64,000 bases of DNA from Duganella sp. CF458 (GCF_900113115.1 NZ_FOOF01000015.1:101966-165965), one strand, 5' to 3'; positions 24,407-34,010 are shown, counted from the first letter of the stretch. Program-made: numbers and translations. Notes: generated from the sequence alone by a model not told the origin.

Positions 24407-25360
24407 ATGTGGACTGGCGTAGTGTGCGGCCTGCTGGCGGGCGCGATGTGGGGCATGGTGTTCATCGTGCCGGAATTGCTGTCGGCCTTTACGCCGCTGG
24501 AAATGGCGGTCGGCCGTTATGTCGCTTATGGCGCGATCGCCTTGGTTCTGATGCTGCCACGCCTGCGCAATCTGGTCGACCGCCTGGAGCGCGACGATTA
24601 TTTCGCGCTGCTGCGGCACGCCCTGGCAGGCAACCTGGTTTACTACATGTTCCTGGCGCTGGGCGTGAAGCTGGCCGGCGTGGCACCGACTTCCCTGATC
24701 ATCGGCGTGCTGCCGATTGCCGTCACCCTGATGGGGCGTAACGACCACGGCGCGGTGCCGCTGCGCCAACTGGCCATGCCTTTACTGGTGACTGCCGCCG
24801 GCATCGCCTGCATCAATATCGACGTGTTCCAGCATGCCGCCGCTGCCGGCGTGTCCATGCTCAACACTGTGACCGGCGTCGCTTGCGCGACTGGCGCCTT
24901 GCTGTGCTGGAGCTGGTACACGCTGGATAACGCGCGCTACCTGAAGCGCAATCCGCATTACAGCAGCGCTGAATGGTCGGCATTGTATGGCCTGTCGACC
25001 GGGCTGATTGCACTGGTGGTGGGCGGGATCGCGTTCGCCATCTTCCACGGCGACGTGACCGGCGCCGCCGGCATCGCATCGGGGCGCGACTGGACCCTGT
25101 TCTGGATCTGCAATAGCTTGCTGGCCCTTGGCGCCTCGGTGATCGGCAATCATTTGTGGAATATCGCCAGCCGCCGCGTGCCGATCACCTTGTCCGGCCA
25201 GTTGATCCTGTTCGAAACCCTGTTCGCGCTGATGTACGGCTTTATCTACAAGCAGCAATTGCCGCGTCCACTGGAGATCGCCGCCATCGTCCTACTGGTC
25301 GCCGGCGTGACATGGTCGATGCACGTCCATGCCCAGGAAGAAGAACTCAGCCCGGCTTGA
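24407..25360 (+). CDS. EamA/DMT-family transporter
   Basis: 317 aa, ten hydrophobic segments in two EamA halves; AGGGAA precedes the ATG. The first half has MWTGVVCGLLAGAMWGMVFI and the second ends with IAAIVLLVAGVTWSMHVHAQ. It is a drug/metabolite-type exporter, with substrate unknown. Divergent from the erythromycin-esterase-like gene, with a shared 60-bp control region. Its last 14 nt overlap the convergent paiB-like gene. Confidence 0.9.
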   Translation: MWTGVVCGLLAGAMWGMVFIVPELLSAFTPLEMAVGRYVAYGAIALVLMLPRLRNLVDRLERDDYFALLRHALAGNLVYYMFLALGVKLAGVAPTSLIIGVLPIAVTLMGRNDHGAVPLRQLAMPLLVTAAGIACINIDVFQHAAAAGVSMLNTVTGVACATGALLCWSWYTLDNARYLKRNPHYSSAEWSALYGLSTGLIALVVGGIAFAIFHGDVTGAAGIASGRDWTLFWICNSLLALGASVIGNHLWNIASRRVPITLSGQLILFETLFALMYGFIYKQQLPRPLEIAAIVLLVAGVTWSMHVHAQEEELSPA

Positions 25361-25994
25361 CCTCGGGCTCGATGCGCTCCGCCACCAGCGCCGCCATCGG
25401 CGCGGCGCGCGAGCGTAGGCCAGCCGCGACACCCTCCGCATCCGCGCTGCTGCGATTCTGGCTCACTTTCCATTTGCCGACGATGGACGCAATCGGGATC
25501 TCGATGCCGACAATCGCCTTCAGCAAACCCTCGACGAAATCAGGCGGCGCATCGGACACCGCCCAGGGCTCGGGCAAGCCATGCTCCTGCATGGTCGTCA
25601 GGTCGCCGAGCTGGCGTCGCAACCAGGCGGCATCTTCAACGACGCGCGCGGCACCGCGCACCTGCACCATCGCATAATTCCAGGTCGGCACCACTTTATG
25701 CGAAGTCGTCTTCGATGGATACCATGAAGGGCTGATGTACGCCTCCGGCCCCTGGAACACCACCAGGCACTCCATGCCGCCCGCGGCCAGCGACCGCCAG
25801 GCCGGATTGGCCCGCGCGATATGCGCCCGCAGCACACCGAGCCCCGCCTCCCCCTCGTCGGGATAAAGCGCAAACGGCACCAGGTCCGCAGTCGGTGCGG
25901 CGCCGGGAATGACCAGCGTCCCGAGCGGATACGCCTGGATCAAGCCATGTTTGACCTCGAGCCGGTCTTCAGCGAAAGCAGTAGGAAGGTACAT
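25347..25994 (-). CDS. FMN-binding negative regulator, PaiB family
   Basis: 215 aa with the PaiB pattern: MYLPTAFAEDR at the start, LVPFALYPDEGEAGLGVLRAHIARAN, VVFQGPEAYISPSWYPSK, and a C-terminal IEIPIASIVGKWKVSQNRS. The fold is a split barrel that binds flavin; in Bacillus PaiB represses sporulation and protease genes, and in proteobacteria it is usually a stand-alone protein of unclear role. Monocistronic, with both ends close to neighbours. Confidence 0.9.
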   Translation of the reverse strand: MYLPTAFAEDRLEVKHGLIQAYPLGTLVIPGAAPTADLVPFALYPDEGEAGLGVLRAHIARANPAWRSLAAGGMECLVVFQGPEAYISPSWYPSKTTSHKVVPTWNYAMVQVRGAARVVEDAAWLRRQLGDLTTMQEHGLPEPWAVSDAPPDFVEGLLKAIVGIEIPIASIVGKWKVSQNRSSADAEGVAAGLRSRAAPMAALVAERIEPEVKPG

Positions 25995-26044
25995 GCCCGC
26001 AGTGTAACGCGGGGCGTCGGAACGCGCATAGAGCCAGCGATGGC

Positions 26045-26659
26045 CTAATTCAGTAGGCCATGTTCAACCATCACATCCTGCACCAGTTCCAGCCGCAGTA
26101 CCGGATTCTCCTGCGCCAGCAAGAGCTGCTTCTGCGCCAGCGACAAGCGCAGCAACTCGCACCAGCGATTCGCCACCCAGCCCGCCTCCTGCAGGCGGTA
26201 TGGCGCCTGCATCGGCATCTGCCCGGTGGGGATGCCGCGTTCCTGCAAAGTCTGGATCAGGATGCCGAGGCTGTCTGCCACATCCTGCTGGTCGGATGGA
26301 ACCGGCACCGTCATGTCGTCCTCGATCGGCGACACGTCCGCCATCCACAAGCCATGCTTGAGCTGTTCGGCGGTGACGATGCGGAAGCGCCGGCGCCCGC
26401 TGCAGCGCACTTGCATCAGGCCCGGCAAAATGGCTTTCCATTCGCCGATATGCGCCATGGTGCCGACCGCGCACAGGGTTTCGTGCTGGTCCGGCTTGCG
26501 TACTTCGTCGCCCTGCACCAGTGCGACGACACCGAAATCTTCCTTATGTTCGATGCAACGCTTCACCATGTCGAGGTAGCGCACCTCGAAGATCTGCAAC
26601 GGCAGGTACCCATCCGGATATAGCACCGTATGCAATGGGAATAAGGGGATCGCAGACAT
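26045..26659 (-). CDS. Lon N-terminal (substrate-binding) domain protein
   Basis: 204 aa made of a single LON-N domain without ATPase or protease: IPLFPLHTVLYPDGYLPLQI followed by FEVRYLDMVKRC and, further on, GTMAHIGEWKAILPGLMQV. Stand-alone LON-N proteins occur widely in proteobacteria; a role in substrate recruitment or protein quality control is inferred. The 226 bp upstream up to the H-NS stop contain only the hns terminator and a 35-codon open frame that I do not accept as a gene. Confidence 0.88.
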   Translation of the reverse strand: MSAIPLFPLHTVLYPDGYLPLQIFEVRYLDMVKRCIEHKEDFGVVALVQGDEVRKPDQHETLCAVGTMAHIGEWKAILPGLMQVRCSGRRRFRIVTAEQLKHGLWMADVSPIEDDMTVPVPSDQQDVADSLGILIQTLQERGIPTGQMPMQAPYRLQEAGWVANRWCELLRLSLAQKQLLLAQENPVLRLELVQDVMVEHGLLN

Positions 26660-26834
26660 ACTTCATCATCGCACGTTTCGATAGGCCATGCCGCCTTTCA
26701 TCACCGACACGTCGGCTTAACCTGCGCCTTCCGAGCCCAGGTCGCGCAAAGTGTTAAAGCCGGATTGAAGCTGCGCCTGCACATGTCGCACAGCCAACAG
26801 CGGCCGCAAAGCCAGGCTCGACATAATCTCGCCC

Positions 26835-26868
26835 TAAAAAAGAAAAGGGGCGGATATTAATCCGCCCC
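26835..26868 (-). terminator. Rho-independent terminator of the H-NS gene
   Basis: On the minus strand GGGGCGGA (26868-26861), a 6-nt loop and TCCGCCCC (26854-26847) are followed by TTTTCTTTTTT. It is an 8-bp GC-rich perfect stem 17 nt after the hns stop. Confidence 0.9.
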
Positions 26869-26884
26869 TCTCGCCGTGAACGGC

Positions 26885-27178
26885 TTATTTAATCAGGAAG
26901 TCTTCCTTCTTCTTGCCTTCCAGCCATTTCGGCGCACGGCCACGGCCAGTCCATTGGGAGCCCGATACCGGGTCCTGGTATTTCATCGGCACGCGGGCGC
27001 GCGGTTTGACCGGCTTATTGCTCTTGGCCGCTGGACCGAGATCAGCTGGAGACAGGTCATATTCACGCATGATGGACCAGATCTGTTCTTTTGCCTTTTG
27101 CATTTCGGCTTTGCGCGCATCAGCAGCCAGATTTTGCAGTTCGGCAATTTTTGCTTGGTATTCTTGGTAGGTGGTCAT
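26885..27178 (-). CDS. H-NS family nucleoid protein
   Basis: 97 aa: N-terminal coiled coil for oligomerisation (MTTYQEYQAKIAELQNLAAD onward), a basic linker (KSNKPVKPRARVP), and the C-terminal DNA-binding motif WTGRGRAPKWL at 76-86, with the GRGR AT-hook-like loop that enters the minor groove. It silences AT-rich, often foreign DNA. Monocistronic with its own strong terminator. The AT-rich region 27179-27300 upstream may be its own target (inference). Confidence 0.95.
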   Translation of the reverse strand: MTTYQEYQAKIAELQNLAADARKAEMQKAKEQIWSIMREYDLSPADLGPAAKSNKPVKPRARVPMKYQDPVSGSQWTGRGRAPKWLEGKKKEDFLIK

Positions 27179-27285
27179 CTTTCTTTACCCTAAGTGTATG
27201 AAAAATCAAAGTGTGACAATGTGTGAGATTTCTTGCCTGCAATGTACCATAGTTACGATGATTTTATCTACACAATTTAACCATA

Positions 27286-27323
27286 TTAAAAAAAAAGCGC
27301 CACACATTTGACAGGCGGCGCTT
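27286..27323 (-). terminator. Rho-independent terminator of the TonB receptor gene
   Basis: Reading the minus strand, AAGCGCC (27323-27317) pairs with GGCGCTT (27301-27295) across a 15-nt loop and is followed by a run of T. It lies 46 nt after the receptor stop codon. Confidence 0.8.
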
Positions 27324-27369
27324 GTTATTTCATTTCTATTAAATCCCGGTATAGCGGGAGTATTTACTT

Positions 27370-29508
27370 TCAGAAGCGCGCCTCAAGCTGCAGGCGTATA
27401 TTTCGCACGCCGAAACTGGTCTGCTCAGAGGTAAGCGATCCATTATTCGTCGTGTAGATAGTCTTCGACCGGTAATCCTGTTTCAGCAAATTCCAAGCGG
27501 AGAAACGCAACTGGGTCTTGCTATCGAGTTTCCAGGCCATGTATGCATCCAGTTGGCGTGAAACTGTGGCCCAGCTATATCGATTCTCTTCCACTCGCAC
27601 CTCACCATTGGTGCGCAGGTTAAAACTGCCGCCCATGCTCCAGCTACCGTCCGGCGTTTTGTAATCGAGGCCGAAAATGGCCGTCAACGGCACTTGCTGG
27701 TCCAGGGTATTGCGCGGTCCCGGCACCGAATCGACGCGCGACCAGTTTCGGCTGACGCTGGCACGCACGTCCAACGCCGGCGCCTTGTCCATCACCGCCT
27801 TCATGGGGAATTTCAGTTCCACGTCCACGCTGCGCACGTCGGCCCGGCCATTGTTGGTCATCGTCGCTACCCAGCGGCCCGTATCGTCGAGGAACACGCT
27901 GCGGCGCGTGAAATTGTTGATGCGGCGGGCTGCTGCGGCCACGCTGAACAGCGCGCCCTCGGCCCAGTAATGCTCATACGAGGCGTCGATCCCGGTCGCC
28001 AGTTCCGGTTTCAGTTGAGGATTGCCGATCCAGTCGGTTTCGATCTGGCTGTTGTTGGTGGAAGTGAAGCGCCGGCCCGACAGCGTGGACGCCTGCGGCG
28101 CCTTGTACGTGCGGGTCAGCGCGGCTCGCACCTGGTCCTTGCCATTGGGGAGCTTGTACAGGGTTTGTGCCAGCGGGCTCCACACGCTGCTGCGATTGCT
28201 GACCTGGTCAAAGCCTGCGCCGGAGCTTTGCGTATGTATGCCCTCCCAGCGCAAGCCGGCATAGACCGACCATGCCTTGCTGATGTTCCATTCGTCCTGC
28301 GCGTAGGCGGCCACGCGGCGCAGGGTGGCATGGTAACCCTCGTCCCTGTCGTCGCGCGCACCGTCGGCGCTGAACAGGTCGCGTTGCTTGCGCCAGTCGT
28401 CACGGTCGGTGTAGCCGGCTTCCCAGCCCGCTGCCAGGGCGTGGTCAGTCCCGATCGGCGTCGAATACTTGCCGGTGCTGCTGACACCCCACTCGCGCAC
28501 GCCGCTGAATACATCGTGCTGCAAGTGGGGGGCATTGTCGTGTGCATCGGACTCGTACCACCTGCCATTGGTACGCATGCGGTGGCCGCCGATCTTGGCA
28601 TCCAGCTTGGCGCCTTCCCCGAACTTGTGCACCCAGTTCAAGTCCGAACGCGCGAACAGGTTCTTGTTCTCGTTCCTGATATGCACGGCGTCGAAGAACG
28701 GCGCAGCGCCGACATCGACTTCGTAGCCGCGATCGATCGCGCTCTTGAAAATATTGCGATTGATGAAGGACTGCGAGGTCAGCGTGTCGCCATTCTGCAG
28801 GTTCCAGTTCAGGCGCGGCGACAGTTCCAGGCCGCGCGCGTGCCCGCGATCATGCGTCAGCATGCGGCGACCCATCTGCGGTTTGCCGGTCAGGTCGATC
28901 AAGTCTTCGTCGCTGACGCTGTTGCGGTCGAACTGGTAGCGGCCACCGCCCAGGTTGACCGAGTAGGAGAAATTGCCATCCTTATCCGACAAGACCAGGT
29001 TCCCGTTCGGATTGGTGGCCTCCTTGCTGTGGCTGACGCCGAACTTCAGCTCGCGCTGCGCCGTCTTGACCGCCTTCTTCAACACGATATTGATGGTGCC
29101 GGCGATCGATTGGGTACTGAACTCCGCGCTGGCCGCGCGGATCACTTCGATACGCTCGATGCTGTCCGGCGCCAGCGTCTCTATATTGAAACCGGGCGGC
29201 ACGCGTTCGCCATTCAGCAGGATCTGCGTATAGCCGCTGCCAAGGCCGCGCATGCGGATGTCGCGCCCGCCGGCGCCGACCGAGACGCCCGGCACGCGCT
29301 TCAGCGCGTCGCCGATCGAGGTGTCGCCGTAGCGCTTCAGCTCATCGCTGCTGACGATGATCTTGCTGGCGGTGTCGTCTTTACGGGGGTTATAGGCCTC
29401 GGCCGTACCCTTGATTTCGACTTTCTGGACCGGTTCCTGCTTCTGTTCATCTGCCATGGCCTGGGTGGCGGCGAGGATGGCGCTTGCTGCGAGTGTCAGG
29501 CGAATCAT
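27370..29508 (-). CDS. TonB-dependent outer-membrane receptor
   Basis: 712 aa from the ATG at 29508, which opens the signal peptide MIRLTLAASAILAATQAMA; the longer open frame upstream is antisense to psd. The plug domain is complete (SSDELKRYGDTSIGDALKRV; GGRDIRMRGLGSGYTQILLN; AGTINIVLKK), and a barrel of about 550 residues ends in the outer-membrane signature LQLEARF with terminal Phe. It takes up an iron chelate, vitamin or other large ligand; the ligand is not predictable. No ribosome site is evident before the ATG. Its own terminator follows. No partner ABC or inner-membrane genes are adjacent. Confidence 0.93.
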   Translation of the reverse strand: MIRLTLAASAILAATQAMADEQKQEPVQKVEIKGTAEAYNPRKDDTASKIIVSSDELKRYGDTSIGDALKRVPGVSVGAGGRDIRMRGLGSGYTQILLNGERVPPGFNIETLAPDSIERIEVIRAASAEFSTQSIAGTINIVLKKAVKTAQRELKFGVSHSKEATNPNGNLVLSDKDGNFSYSVNLGGGRYQFDRNSVSDEDLIDLTGKPQMGRRMLTHDRGHARGLELSPRLNWNLQNGDTLTSQSFINRNIFKSAIDRGYEVDVGAAPFFDAVHIRNENKNLFARSDLNWVHKFGEGAKLDAKIGGHRMRTNGRWYESDAHDNAPHLQHDVFSGVREWGVSSTGKYSTPIGTDHALAAGWEAGYTDRDDWRKQRDLFSADGARDDRDEGYHATLRRVAAYAQDEWNISKAWSVYAGLRWEGIHTQSSGAGFDQVSNRSSVWSPLAQTLYKLPNGKDQVRAALTRTYKAPQASTLSGRRFTSTNNSQIETDWIGNPQLKPELATGIDASYEHYWAEGALFSVAAAARRINNFTRRSVFLDDTGRWVATMTNNGRADVRSVDVELKFPMKAVMDKAPALDVRASVSRNWSRVDSVPGPRNTLDQQVPLTAIFGLDYKTPDGSWSMGGSFNLRTNGEVRVEENRYSWATVSRQLDAYMAWKLDSKTQLRFSAWNLLKQDYRSKTIYTTNNGSLTSEQTSFGVRNIRLQLEARF

Positions 29509-29601
29509 TATTGCAAAAAATGTAAATAATTCTTGGCCGCAACTGTACTCTATGGTGCAGGCGGTAGCAAGGATATAATTCGGGATCTTCAAATCTTTGG
29601 A

Positions 29602-30453
29602 ATGCCGACCGTGTCCCGACTTGCCGTATTGCCGCAATACCTGCTCCCGAAAGGCGCCCTGACCAATTTCGCCGGCCGCGTGGCAGGCGCCAAAGCGGGC
29701 GACATGACGACCCGCCTGATCCGCTGGTTCGTGACCAAGTACGACGTCAACATGGACGAGGCGGCCAACTCGGACATCGCCAGCTACCACAGCTTCAACG
29801 AATTCTTCACCCGCGCGCTGAAGCCGGGCGCCCGCCCACTGGCCAAGGCCGACTTCGTGTGCCCGGTCGATGGCCGCATTTCCCAGTTCGGCGCGATTGA
29901 AGGCGACCAGATCTTCCAGGCCAAGGGCCACAAGTTCAGCACCACCGCCCTGGTCGGCGGCGATGCGACGCTTGCCAAACATTTCGAACACGGCAGCTTC
30001 GCCAACCTCTACCTCAGCCCACGCGACTACCACCGCATCCACATGCCGTGCAATGCCACGCTGAAGCGCATGATCTACGTGCCGGGCGAACTGTTCTCGG
30101 TCAACCCGACCACGGCACGCGGCGTGCCGGGCCTGTTCGCACGCAATGAACGCGTGGTATGCGAGTTCGACACCGCCTTCGGCCCGTTCGTGATGGTGCT
30201 GGTCGGCGCCACCATCGTCGGCAGCATGGCTACCACCTGGCACGGCGTCGTCAACCCGCCGCGCCTGCCGAAGGTCACCGAGTGGACGTACAAAAAGAAC
30301 GAGTACGTCTTCAAGAAAGGCGAAGAGATGGGCCGCTTCCTGCTCGGCTCAACCGTTGTCATGCTGTTCCCGAAGGACACCCTGCACTTCAACGACCAAT
30401 GGCAACCCGCCGGCCCAGTCCGCCTGGGCGAACTGATGGCCAACCTGAAGTAA
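29602..30453 (+). CDS. psd: Phosphatidylserine decarboxylase proenzyme
   Basis: 283 aa. The pyruvoyl-forming cleavage motif LGST is at 248-251 (Ser250), with catalytic Asp90 in CPVDGRIS and His144 in RDYHRIHMP. It makes phosphatidylethanolamine at the inner membrane after self-cleavage into beta and alpha chains. The start at 29602 gives the same N-terminus as E. coli Psd (LPQYLLPKGALTNFAG); a GTG at 29611 is an alternative, and neither has a strong ribosome site. Monocistronic here. Confidence 0.95.
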   Translation: MPTVSRLAVLPQYLLPKGALTNFAGRVAGAKAGDMTTRLIRWFVTKYDVNMDEAANSDIASYHSFNEFFTRALKPGARPLAKADFVCPVDGRISQFGAIEGDQIFQAKGHKFSTTALVGGDATLAKHFEHGSFANLYLSPRDYHRIHMPCNATLKRMIYVPGELFSVNPTTARGVPGLFARNERVVCEFDTAFGPFVMVLVGATIVGSMATTWHGVVNPPRLPKVTEWTYKKNEYVFKKGEEMGRFLLGSTVVMLFPKDTLHFNDQWQPAGPVRLGELMANLK

Positions 30454-30478
30454 GCCTGCCGGCGCTTGCCGCGCCCTT

Positions 30479-32278
30479 CTAATACCAGTCTGCAGGCAAT
30501 AACTGGCCAGAAGAGACATCCAGGTGTTCGTACAGTGGCACCCCGGTCCAGTCGCTAAGATTAAACACAGTCTGTGAGTCGGCCAGCTTTCTGACTTCAA
30601 CGCTGGAGATCGTCAGCGGCGTTTTAGGGCTGCATATACTTGGCGCGATTGAGGGGCGGACAAAATAGACCGCGCTTTCGGTCGTGCTGGAAGCATTGCT
30701 CACCCGTCTTGCCGTGACCGGATTGCCCTCGCCATTTCCCTGGACCAGCAATGCGGTCTCGACGCTGATACCGATCCCGCGCGCGGTCTTGCTTCCACTC
30801 GAGGACGCAGGGAGGACGCCGCCGCTGCATCCCAAGCTTCCATTCGGCGTGATGGTGGGCGCGACGATCCGGGAGATAAAGGCAATGAAGCGCCCCATGC
30901 GATCGCGGCTGTCGAAGTGCGAATCGAAAATCAAACTATCCAATGCGGGTGGCGCGATAAAGCCGCCCTGCAAGCTTAAAGGCGATGGATCGAATGTGAT
31001 GTCCTTGGAATACGGATCAAGCATCGATGCTTCCGAGGTGACTGATTTATATAGCGCGGAATAGTCAAATTGGCCGAGTACTGCCAGGCCCGCGCTTGTT
31101 CCACCGACTGGAACGTTCTTTTTCATTAAAGCGATCAAGGTCCGCTCAAGCAAAGTACCTTTCCAAAAACGGACGTAGTGGCTTTGATCGCCGCCTGCGA
31201 TAAAGACGACATTGGCCTTGGATACAATGGCGTTGACAGCCTCGCTATTGGCCGCCTTTACGCTCGGAATCACCAGTGTTTCCACAGATGTCAGGCCAAG
31301 GGAGGCGCCCCCGACCCACATATCGCTGATGTTCGGGGAAGTCGATAAGGCTTCATCACTGTAGAAAATATACGGATTGTAGCCATCCTCCCCGCTTGCG
31401 CGGATGACGACGAATCGCCCTCCGCTACCCGGTTTGATCCCGGCTCGTTGAATCAGCCAACGAAAGGCAGGATCTACATCGGGGCCGCCGCCCATTAGCA
31501 CGAATGATGGCGTAGGAAGGGTCGACGGTGCCGATACCACGGCATTGACGTCGCCTGTTGCGTAATACGAATAAAGCGGAATAGGTTGCGCAGGTTTGAA
31601 GGTGGCTTCCGCATAAGCCGTACCGAAAGAAAAAGATGACGCCAATACCAGCGCGACTGCGCTTTGGCCAGGTCGGCCCCGCCTGACTGTGAGGGACAGT
31701 AAAAGCAAGCCGCCAAGTATCAACGCATAGGTCGGCGGCTCGGGCACGGCGGTAATTCCAAAGCTGAGCGTACCGAAGTTCCACACGCCTTCAGGCTCAT
31801 CAAAGGCTAAATCCTTGTAGCCATCATGAAACTCCAAGCGCAGGATGCCATCGACACCCACCTGAAAAATCAGGCCCAGGTCGCCCAGATCCTGAAATCC
31901 AGCGTAATCCGCTGTACCGTCAACATCGTCTCCATTGCCGGGTGTAAAAGTAATCCCGTTGCCCAGGGTATCGCTGAACGTTACCTGCATTTCAGACAAG
32001 TAGCTTCCGGCATAACTCGTCAGGTTGATATCCCACTGAAGACTCGTGATTGAAGCCAGGGAACCCACGTAAAAGTCCCGAACGATATTGCTTACCGCGC
32101 CCCTTTCGTCATTATCCTGAACACCCGTGACATCTACCAGTAAGGTATTCCCCACCACGGATTGGCCAGGGATTAACGCATCCATGCTTAACGGATTCGC
32201 GTGTGCGGCGCCTAGCCCTATTACTGCGGATACCACAAGCAAGACTAGCATTTGATGCAGGTACTTTACTTTTGCCAT
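30479..32278 (-). CDS. PEP-CTERM protein fused in frame to a cyanophycinase-like (S51) peptidase
   Basis: 599 aa. Residues 1-27 are a signal peptide, and 28-176 a small beta-rich extracellular domain. At 178-202 there is a complete PEP-CTERM sorting signal: VPEPP, a hydrophobic helix (183-198) and RRGR. Normally that signal ends a protein. Here the frame continues into a second hydrophobic, signal-like segment (206-223) and then an S51-type domain with FIAGGDQSHYVRFWKG (359-374) and the nucleophile motif GGTSAG (392-397). It looks like two secreted proteins joined by loss of a stop. Cleavage at PEP by an exosortase, if present, could separate them. Activity on cyanophycin is not established. 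Confidence 0.75.
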   Translation of the reverse strand: MAKVKYLHQMLVLLVVSAVIGLGAAHANPLSMDALIPGQSVVGNTLLVDVTGVQDNDERGAVSNIVRDFYVGSLASITSLQWDINLTSYAGSYLSEMQVTFSDTLGNGITFTPGNGDDVDGTADYAGFQDLGDLGLIFQVGVDGILRLEFHDGYKDLAFDEPEGVWNFGTLSFGITAVPEPPTYALILGGLLLLSLTVRRGRPGQSAVALVLASSFSFGTAYAEATFKPAQPIPLYSYYATGDVNAVVSAPSTLPTPSFVLMGGGPDVDPAFRWLIQRAGIKPGSGGRFVVIRASGEDGYNPYIFYSDEALSTSPNISDMWVGGASLGLTSVETLVIPSVKAANSEAVNAIVSKANVVFIAGGDQSHYVRFWKGTLLERTLIALMKKNVPVGGTSAGLAVLGQFDYSALYKSVTSEASMLDPYSKDITFDPSPLSLQGGFIAPPALDSLIFDSHFDSRDRMGRFIAFISRIVAPTITPNGSLGCSGGVLPASSSGSKTARGIGISVETALLVQGNGEGNPVTARRVSNASSTTESAVYFVRPSIAPSICSPKTPLTISSVEVRKLADSQTVFNLSDWTGVPLYEHLDVSSGQLLPADWY

Positions 32279-32363
32279 GATTTAATTCCCTTAGTGAATA
32301 AACCGACATGTGGGGTACATCGCTCATTGCAGGTCACAACGTTACCATATTGTCAAAAGTACC

Positions 32364-33293
32364 TCACACGGCATTTGGCGAAGAACCGCCCTGCTCCTGG
32401 TTGGCGAAATTTGCTTCCAACATGTCGAGGAAGGCGCGTGTCTTGGCAGGCATCAGCCGGCGGCCGGGGAACACCGCCCAGCCCGTGACCGGCGGGAAGC
32501 ACCAATCGGGCAGCACGCGCACCAGTTCACCACGCGCCACCAGCGGCGCGGCGAATTGCGTGGTGCAGGTGGCGATACCCATGCCCGTGGCAGCCATGCG
32601 CGTCAGCAGCTCCGGCGAATTCGCCATCAGGCGCACCGGCAAGTCGCGCTCCCAGATGGTCTTGCCGCGCGTGAGCGGCCAGCGCACCAGGCCGTTCGGC
32701 ATGCGACGCAGGCTTAACAACCCATGCTTGAACAAATCGTCCGGGTGCTCGGGCAGGCCATGCACCACGGTGTACGAAGGGGCTGCGTACAGGCCCCAGG
32801 TCGATATCAGCACCTTGCGTGCCGCCAGCGTGGCGTCGTCAGGCAACGCGCCCATGCGGATCGCGATATCGAAATTCTCCGCCACCAGGTCGACTCGGCG
32901 CGGCGACAAATCCAGCTCCAGGGTGATGGCCGGGTACTTGGCCATGAACGCCGGCAGGATGCCCGCCAGGTAGACGTTGGCGAAATCGGCCGGCATCGAT
33001 ACCCGCAGCAAGCCGCTCGGCGCTTGCTGCCGATGCTGGGCCAACGCTCCGGCGGCTTCGGTCTCCTCCGCCACCCGCCGCGCGTGTTCCAGCAGGCTGG
33101 CACCGAACTCGGTCAGCACCAGCTTGCGGGTGGTGCGGGTCAACAACCGTTCGCCCAGGGTAGATTCAAGCTGGGTCAGGCGGCGCGAAACCGTCGATTT
33201 CGGCAATTGCAGGCGCTCCGAGACCTGGCTCAGGCTGCCAAATTCCACGATTCGAGCGAATAGCAGCAGGTCGCTGGGGTCGATAGTGTTCAT
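32364..33293 (-). CDS. LysR-family transcriptional regulator
   Basis: 309 aa. The N-terminal winged helix-turn-helix is FARIVEFGSLSQVSERLQLP followed by KSTVSRRLTQLE; the effector domain (about 90-295) is of the AaeR/YafC-like group (RIGDFDIAIRMG-type motif, here FDIAIRMGALPDDATLAARK). It is divergent from azoR-pirin with a 117-bp gap, the standard arrangement for a LysR protein that controls its neighbour in response to a quinone or electrophile (inference). Confidence 0.93.
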   Translation of the reverse strand: MNTIDPSDLLLFARIVEFGSLSQVSERLQLPKSTVSRRLTQLESTLGERLLTRTTRKLVLTEFGASLLEHARRVAEETEAAGALAQHRQQAPSGLLRVSMPADFANVYLAGILPAFMAKYPAITLELDLSPRRVDLVAENFDIAIRMGALPDDATLAARKVLISTWGLYAAPSYTVVHGLPEHPDDLFKHGLLSLRRMPNGLVRWPLTRGKTIWERDLPVRLMANSPELLTRMAATGMGIATCTTQFAAPLVARGELVRVLPDWCFPPVTGWAVFPGRRLMPAKTRAFLDMLEANFANQEQGGSSPNAV

Positions 33294-33410
33294 GATTGTT
33301 CCATTGATGGCACGATGTTATCCATTTTAACGGCTTCTGATTCATATTTGGAACCACTATAGTTACTCCATCGACGCAGCACCCAACCAGATACTGAAAG
33401 GAAGCACACC

Positions 33411-34010
33411 ATGAACATCCTGCAAATCAACTCCAGCGCAAAAAGCTCCGGTTCCGAATCCTCCCGCGTGGCAAGCAATATCGTGAACAAGCTGCTGGCT
33501 GCCAACTCGGGCGCCACCGTCGACGTGCGCGACCTGGCCGCCAACCCGCACCCGGTGCTGGACGAATCCACCCTGCAGGCCCTGTTCACCCCAGCCGACA
33601 AGCGCAGCGCCGAACAAGCTGCCCGCGTCGCCCTGGATGACGCCCTGATCGCCCAGGTGCAGGCTGCCGACGTGATCGTGCTCGGCGCGCCGATGTACAA
33701 CTTCGGCATCACCGTGCAGCTGAAATCCTGGTTCGACGCGATCGCCCGCGCCGGCGTCACCTTCAAGTACACCGAAAACGGTCCGCTCGGCCTGCTGCAA
33801 GGTAAGAAGGTGTATGTCGCCACCTCGCGCGGCGGCATGCACAAAGATGCGCCAACTGATACCCAGTTCCCGCACCTGAAGATGTTCCTGGCGTTCATTG
33901 GCCTGACCGACGTGGAGTACGTGTTCATCGAAGGCCAGGGCTATGGTCCGGAAGTGGCCGCGCAGCAGAAAGCTGCTGCCGATGCACGCGTCGAAGAACT
34001 GCTGGCTTAA
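33411..34010 (+). CDS. azoR: FMN-dependent NADH-azoreductase / quinone reductase
   Basis: 199 aa, a flavodoxin-like fold with the AzoR pattern: MNILQINSSAKSSGSESSRV (phosphate-binding loop for FMN), GAPMYNFGITVQLKSWFDAI and ATSRGGMH. It reduces quinones and azo compounds by two electrons. GAAAGGAAGCACACC precedes the ATG. The pirin gene follows after 17 nt, and the LysR gene is divergent, so azoR-pirin is probably one LysR-controlled operon against electrophile or quinone stress. Confidence 0.95.
   Translation: MNILQINSSAKSSGSESSRVASNIVNKLLAANSGATVDVRDLAANPHPVLDESTLQALFTPADKRSAEQAARVALDDALIAQVQAADVIVLGAPMYNFGITVQLKSWFDAIARAGVTFKYTENGPLGLLQGKKVYVATSRGGMHKDAPTDTQFPHLKMFLAFIGLTDVEYVFIEGQGYGPEVAAQQKAAADARVEELLA

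Noticed and set aside
26717..26824. 35-codon minus frame (MSSLALRPLLAVRHVQAQLQ) after the H-NS terminator
   Set aside because: It has only a poor ribosome site, lies just behind a strong terminator and has no recognisable relative; it could also be part of a small RNA, but nothing supports that.
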